From: CAYPZT01 sp964415435
Lineage (GTDB): Bacteria; Patescibacteriota; Microgenomatia; UBA1406; GWC2-37-13
Direction: 5' to 3'
Length of the DNA stretch: 17,623 nt
NCBI GenBank assembly: GCA_964415435.1
Contig: CAYPZT010000023.1
Coordinates: forward strand, 1 to 17,623
Below, in pieces: positions 14,563 to 17,623 of this stretch. The position numbers and the translations under genes are program-made. The notes below the pieces were generated by a model. The model was not told where the DNA came from. It did no database searches and saw only the letters and a list, made by a program, of their open reading frames with translations. Numbering within the stretch: position 1 is the first letter of the stretch; every line of letters begins with the position of its first letter.

Positions 14563-14570
14563 TGTATAAT
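14563..14570 (+). promoter_or_regulatory. Predicted leaderless promoter for the acyltransferase gene
   Basis: TGTATAAT, a perfect -10 hexamer preceded directly by TG (no spacer base), lies in the 28-base gap after uvrD. The ATG at 14580 follows after nine bases, so transcription should start within about three bases of it. No Shine-Dalgarno is present. This element supports 14580 over upstream ATG codons. Confidence 0.5.
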
Positions 14571-14579
14571 AGATCAAGT

Positions 14580-15185
14580 ATGCAGCTTCCCATTACAGAC
14601 AAAACAGGAAAACATCTTTCTCCTTCTGAAGTTAAACACAAAATGACTAATCGAGCAACTAATATTTTTGTTGAACTGTTAGTCTATATTCTTCATATTT
14701 CAGGATGGGTGCCTCTTCATCACTTCCGAAGATTTATGTACAGACTTGCAGGGGTAAAGATAGGGCAGGGGTCAACCCTTCATATGGGAACGCGATTTTA
14801 TGAACCCTTCCGGATATCGATTGGTCGAGATACGATTATCGGTGAAGGAGCGGTACTTGATGGAAGAGCGAAACTTGAAGTTGGTAGTCATGTGGACATT
14901 GCCTCTGACGTTATGATTTACAATTCCGAACATGACATAAACAGCGAATTTTTTGCAGCGCGTACGGAACCCGTTGTAATCAGTGACTATGTATTTATAG
15001 GTCCTCGTGCTATTATCTTGCCTGGTGTTACAGTCGGAAAGGGTGCTGTTATTGCGGCAGGTGCAGTTGTAACATCTGACGTACCTGAGTTTGCGGTGGT
15101 CGGAGGTGTACCGGCGAAAGTAATTGGAGATAGAAAAAACAAAGACCTTCATTATAGACTAGGACGTGCCCGCTGGTTTAGATAA
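14580..15185 (+). CDS. Left-handed beta-helix (hexapeptide) acyltransferase
   Basis: The 201-aa protein is an O- or N-acetyltransferase of the hexapeptide-repeat family, which acetylates sugars or related substrates with acetyl-CoA. An N-terminal helical part (25-57, FVELLVYILHISGWVPLHHF) may touch the membrane. From about 58 come hexapeptide turns: VKIGQGSTLHMG, ISIGRDTIIGEGAVLDG, LEVGSHVDIASDVMI, VVISDYVFIGPRAIILPGV and TVGKGAVIAAGAVVTSDVP. NSEHD holds the likely catalytic His118. VVGGVPAKVIG is the standard C-terminal turn. I chose ATG 14580 because it follows a -10 box; an ATG at 14535 would overlap uvrD and add 15 non-family residues. It may decorate the surface glycan made by the left-hand cluster (inference). 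Its stop directly abuts the stop of the convergent VanW gene. Confidence 0.88.
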   Translation: MQLPITDKTGKHLSPSEVKHKMTNRATNIFVELLVYILHISGWVPLHHFRRFMYRLAGVKIGQGSTLHMGTRFYEPFRISIGRDTIIGEGAVLDGRAKLEVGSHVDIASDVMIYNSEHDINSEFFAARTEPVVISDYVFIGPRAIILPGVTVGKGAVIAAGAVVTSDVPEFAVVGGVPAKVIGDRKNKDLHYRLGRARWFR

Positions 15186-16598
15186 TCAGTCGGCTTGGCC
15201 CACAAGATAAACCGCAGCCCATGGACGGTAGGCGGAGAAAAAGTTCTTTTCAAAGTGGACTTTACCGTCTTTGATCACCTTATAGTCAAATGATGCTTTC
15301 GCACCTCCAACGGCAAAATCAACCTGTCGCACAATACCTTTTTTGAGTGTAGGATCATCCTGATAAACTGGCGCTGGGGCCGGTTGAAGATCGTATACCG
15401 TAACAGGTGAAATTTCTACTTTTCTGTTATCACGCTTACCATAAAACTTGAATGTAACCAGATTGTTTTCCTCATCAACCTCGGTTTGTATCAAAATAGA
15501 AGCAGGAGTGTCGTTGAGGAACTTCAGATCAACAGTTGGAGAGAAAATGGTGGCATCAAATCCGGGCTTAGAATCGTTTTCATAGTACGAAACCCTATAT
15601 GCATGCGCATGTCTTTCGGTTATTGGTAGACCCGCATTGAGCGCCGCCCTAAAAAGGGTAGTTGAAATTTGACATACTCCGCCGCCATCCCCAAGAACGG
15701 TTTTTCCATTCTTGATTACATACGCAGGTTTATAACCGGTTAACGCAGAAATATCACCTATCGTCTCGCCGAAAGAAAATACTTTTCCCTTAGGTATGAG
15801 GACACCATTAAACTTTGATGCCGCCAAAAGCACATTGTGAATGCGCTCAGGAATGGAGTGCGTATAGTCCGATTTTCCTTCAGCAATAAGCTCCTCTATG
15901 CCAAATTTATTTGCTTCGGCAAGGGTAATCTCCGGCTTCAGAACGCGGGAACGAAGACTAACCGTTATAACAGCCGGAGTTTTTGTGAAAGACTTAATCG
16001 TCTTGTCAATATCTTCTAGAAACCGTTGAGACTCTATCTCTGCACCGTTTTTCTCCTGCCTAAACTCATTCACTTTTCCGTCCTCAAATTTAAAAAGCGC
16101 GTTTTTTGCGGGGGCATTGTAGCTTTCCTCAAATGTAGTGAGCCTCTCCTTAACGTAGTTCTCATCATATTCAGGGTAAATTGCAAAGTTAAAAGCACGA
16201 AAACCCATAATGCTCGCTATCTGTTGATAAATGCGGGAAGGGAAATGGCTTGATCTACCGATAAGATATGCACGATCTGCAATTCCTGTGGCGTCATATT
16301 TGAGTCGCAGTGTTGTTGCCGAGAATGTGGCAATCTGTGTTTTGTTGTACTCAACGTTAATGGATGCCTTTTGCAGTTCTTTATTCTTTTTTTCAAATAG
16401 TTCCTTTACTTTTTCAGTGGACATATTGCCTACCTTTACATTATTTATGTAAACGGTAGGATAGATCCTGTTTGCATACTTCTTTTCCTCATTTTTCAAG
16501 ACGAAAAAAACCACAGCAAAAACTGCTGCCAGAACAAACATGCAGCCGATAGAGAGTTTTAAGATTATAGTGTGTCTTTTCGTGCTTTCTGCTATCAT
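15186..16598 (-). CDS. VanW-family membrane-anchored protein
   Basis: The 470-aa protein has one N-terminal membrane helix (about 13-34) and should lie mostly outside. Residues about 45-235 contain the repeated YoaR-like putative peptidoglycan-binding region (VYINNVKVGNMSTEKVKELF). The VanW domain follows (about 240-385): IHNVLLAASKFNGVLIPKGK, VFSFGETIGDISALTGYKPA, LGDGGGVCQISTTLFRAALN (302-321), AGLPITERHAHAYRV with conserved His330/His332, and FDATIFSPTVDLKFLNDT. The C-terminal 80 residues end in a beta-hairpin pattern like a G5-type domain. VanW occurs near vancomycin-resistance genes, but its biochemical function is not established; a cell-wall role is likely. There is no van cluster here. 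The gene diverges from the solute-binding protein gene with only 7 bases between start codons. Confidence 0.9.
   Translation of the reverse strand: MIAESTKRHTIILKLSIGCMFVLAAVFAVVFFVLKNEEKKYANRIYPTVYINNVKVGNMSTEKVKELFEKKNKELQKASINVEYNKTQIATFSATTLRLKYDATGIADRAYLIGRSSHFPSRIYQQIASIMGFRAFNFAIYPEYDENYVKERLTTFEESYNAPAKNALFKFEDGKVNEFRQEKNGAEIESQRFLEDIDKTIKSFTKTPAVITVSLRSRVLKPEITLAEANKFGIEELIAEGKSDYTHSIPERIHNVLLAASKFNGVLIPKGKVFSFGETIGDISALTGYKPAYVIKNGKTVLGDGGGVCQISTTLFRAALNAGLPITERHAHAYRVSYYENDSKPGFDATIFSPTVDLKFLNDTPASILIQTEVDEENNLVTFKFYGKRDNRKVEISPVTVYDLQPAPAPVYQDDPTLKKGIVRQVDFAVGGAKASFDYKVIKDGKVHFEKNFFSAYRPWAAVYLVGQAD
16590..16598 (+). promoter_or_regulatory. Extended -10 promoter for the solute-binding protein gene, inside the VanW start
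   Basis: TGCTATCAT is an extended -10 element with one mismatch (TATCAT). Seven bases follow before the ATG at 16606, so RNA would begin on the start codon. The element lies within the first codons of the minus-strand VanW gene. No good -35 is visible. Confidence 0.5.
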
Positions 16599-16605
16599 GA
16601 ATACT

Positions 16606-17623
16606 ATGGTTGATGATAAAACAAATGATGCTCAAAATCAATCTAATCCGGAGGTACCGCAGAACATAACGCCCCCTGAATTAGTTCCGTCAGAAAGCCA
16701 TCCGGTGTATGAAAGCGTCCCTATAGAGGAGGTTCCCGCAGAGGTACCAGAGGAAGTTTCTCCTGATGTTGTGGCGCCGACCCGGGAGGACGTTGCGAGT
16801 TCTCCTCCTCCTGTTCCCGAGGCTGGCGATGAACCACCTATTCATTACGACGACAGCAAGAATAAGTTTATTTTTATAGGAATTGGAGCTGTATTTTTTA
16901 TCCTTCTTCTTTTTGTTTTCGTGCGGCTTTTTTTTGGAGGAGGAGGGGGAGCAAAACAGCCCGTTACTCTAACCTATTGGGGTTTATGGGAAGATAAGCA
17001 GGTTTTTGATCCCCTTATCCAGGAATATACTCGCAAAAATCCTCACGTCAAGATTGACTATGTCAAGATGGCTCCCCAAGACTATCGAGATAAACTTCTG
17101 GCAAGAAGTAAAAATGGCACAGGGCCGGATATATTTCGCTTCCACAATACATGGCTGCCTGAAATACGTGACGTGGTCTCTCCTCTTCCGGACAATATTA
17201 TGAGTTCAGCCGATTTTGAAAAGACATTTTATAAAATCCATCAGACTGATCTGAAAATAGATAACCATTATTATGGACTACCGCTTGAGATAGATGGACT
17301 TGTCATGATTTACAATGATGCGCTTCTGAAGAAATCCGGTATCCAACGCGCTCCAACCAGTTGGGATGAACTTCTCAACGATGTGGTGACTATGACAGTA
17401 CAAGGATCAAATGGGGAGATTATAACCTCGGGCGTGGCTCTTGGCACCGCTACCAACATTGATCACTTTTCGGATATATTTGCCCTTATGTTGGTTCAAA
17501 ACGGCGGGAAGCTCGCCGATCTTACTGAACCTGAGGCAATCGGTGCTCTTGAGAGCTATCGTAAGTTTGCGGAAGCTCCCAATAACGTCTGGGATGAGAG
17601 TATGCCGCAGTCCACCCTCGCCT
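16606..17623 (+). CDS. Membrane-anchored extracellular solute-binding protein, sugar-type (3' partial)
   Basis: The frame is open from ATG 16606 to the right edge (339 codons seen, no stop). Residues 1-85 are acidic and rich in Pro, Glu and Val, predicted cytoplasmic. Residues about 88-110 form a membrane helix, followed by five glycines (111-115). From about 119 the sequence is a family 1 (MalE-like, sugar) solute-binding protein: VTLTYWGLWEDKQVFDPLIQ, then KIDYVKMAPQDYRDKL, GTGPDIFRFHNTWLPE, YYGLPLEIDGLVMIYNDALL, APTSWDEL and DIFALMLVQNGGKL. Such proteins capture sugars or peptides for an ABC transporter. There is no lipobox; the helix replaces a lipid anchor, as expected for a bacterium without a standard lipoprotein arrangement. 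The long cytoplasmic tail is unusual. Permease genes would be expected beyond the window. Confidence 0.88.
   Translation, partial: MVDDKTNDAQNQSNPEVPQNITPPELVPSESHPVYESVPIEEVPAEVPEEVSPDVVAPTREDVASSPPPVPEAGDEPPIHYDDSKNKFIFIGIGAVFFILLLFVFVRLFFGGGGGAKQPVTLTYWGLWEDKQVFDPLIQEYTRKNPHVKIDYVKMAPQDYRDKLLARSKNGTGPDIFRFHNTWLPEIRDVVSPLPDNIMSSADFEKTFYKIHQTDLKIDNHYYGLPLEIDGLVMIYNDALLKKSGIQRAPTSWDELLNDVVTMTVQGSNGEIITSGVALGTATNIDHFSDIFALMLVQNGGKLADLTEPEAIGALESYRKFAEAPNNVWDESMPQSTLA
16613..16641 (-). promoter_or_regulatory. Candidate promoter for the VanW gene, inside the solute-binding protein gene
   Basis: On the minus strand TTGATT (16641-16636), a 17-base spacer and TATCAT (16618-16613) form the best complete -35/-10 pair in the window. 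RNA would start near 16606, leaving a leader of about 8 bases before the ATG at 16598, too short for a Shine-Dalgarno. The whole element lies inside the divergent gene's first 12 codons. Confidence 0.5.

Noticed and set aside
14535..14579. Acyltransferase start at ATG 14535
   Set aside because: It would overlap uvrD by 17 bases and add 15 residues unlike the family; ATG 14580 sits properly behind a -10 box.
15186..16598. Vancomycin-resistance cluster because of VanW
   Set aside because: No vanH, vanA, vanX, vanR or vanS genes lie nearby, and VanW-domain proteins are widespread outside resistance clusters.
16937..16953. GGA/GGG-rich tract as a repeat or G-quadruplex
   Set aside because: It encodes the five-glycine linker after the membrane helix of the solute-binding protein, which is sufficient explanation.
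1..17623. TGA recoded as glycine, as in Gracilibacteria/Absconditabacteria
   Set aside because: TGA serves as the natural end of manC, rpsT, the PilO-like gene, the FN3/Ig gene, tpiA and VanW, and no gene contains in-frame TGA.
1..17623. tRNA, rRNA, CRISPR arrays, transposases or phage genes
   Set aside because: None seen; gaps between genes are 90 bases or less and hold no repeat arrays or cloverleaf-like sequence, and all long frames fit bacterial core or envelope genes.

Overview
This window looks like a chromosome segment of a Candidate Phyla Radiation (Patescibacteria) bacterium, most plausibly a Microgenomates-type lineage. That placement is inferred from gene content and protein style, since no search could be run. 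The supporting signs are about 98.6% coding density (roughly 250 noncoding bases in total), cut-down housekeeping proteins (175-aa RecO, 587-aa UvrD, 226-aa TIM), a DUF4012 protein, LCP and VanW envelope proteins, PilN/PilO-like proteins, and surface proteins with Pro/Thr/Ser-rich linkers. TAA, TAG and TGA all end genes, and no gene is interrupted by in-frame TGA, so the standard bacterial code is used and a TGA=Gly lineage is unlikely. There are no RNA genes, insertion sequences or CRISPR arrays, and no gene-free stretch exceeds 90 bases.

Layout. Bases 2-5109 (+) form a tight run: a 5'-truncated GT4 glycosyltransferase, ManC (GDP-mannose synthesis), a PglC/WbaP-type phosphoglycosyl transferase, a DUF4012 membrane protein and a short RecO. 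The first three can supply GDP-mannose, start a lipid-linked glycan and extend it. Bases 5200-7055 hold glycyl-tRNA synthetase and a small membrane-anchored protein. Bases 7101-8629 hold ribosomal protein S20 overlapping a PilN-like gene, then a PilO-like gene and a 61-aa membrane protein. Bases 8629-11059 hold three more membrane/surface proteins (FN3/Ig-like, a two-TM protein, and one with a C-terminal LPEAG plus hydrophobic tail). On the minus strand, TIM and an LCP protein (12757 to 11061) converge on that run. UvrD helicase and a hexapeptide acyltransferase (12788-15185, +) follow and converge on a VanW-family protein (16598 to 15186, -). Divergent from VanW is a membrane-anchored solute-binding protein that runs off the right edge.

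The most unusual signal is regulatory. Most genes lack a Shine-Dalgarno sequence. At about half a dozen transcription-unit starts, a TATAAT-like -10 box sits only 5-9 bases before the ATG, so the mRNA should begin at or next to the start codon (leaderless). Two divergent pairs are packed so tightly that their promoters abut (tpiA/uvrD) or lie inside the opposite gene's coding start (VanW/solute-binding protein). By contrast, S20 has a canonical AAAGGAGGTG. A second theme is the envelope cluster: PilN/PilO-like proteins without PilM, PilP, PilQ or ATPase genes, followed by uncharacterised surface proteins, which could be a lineage-specific envelope assembly.
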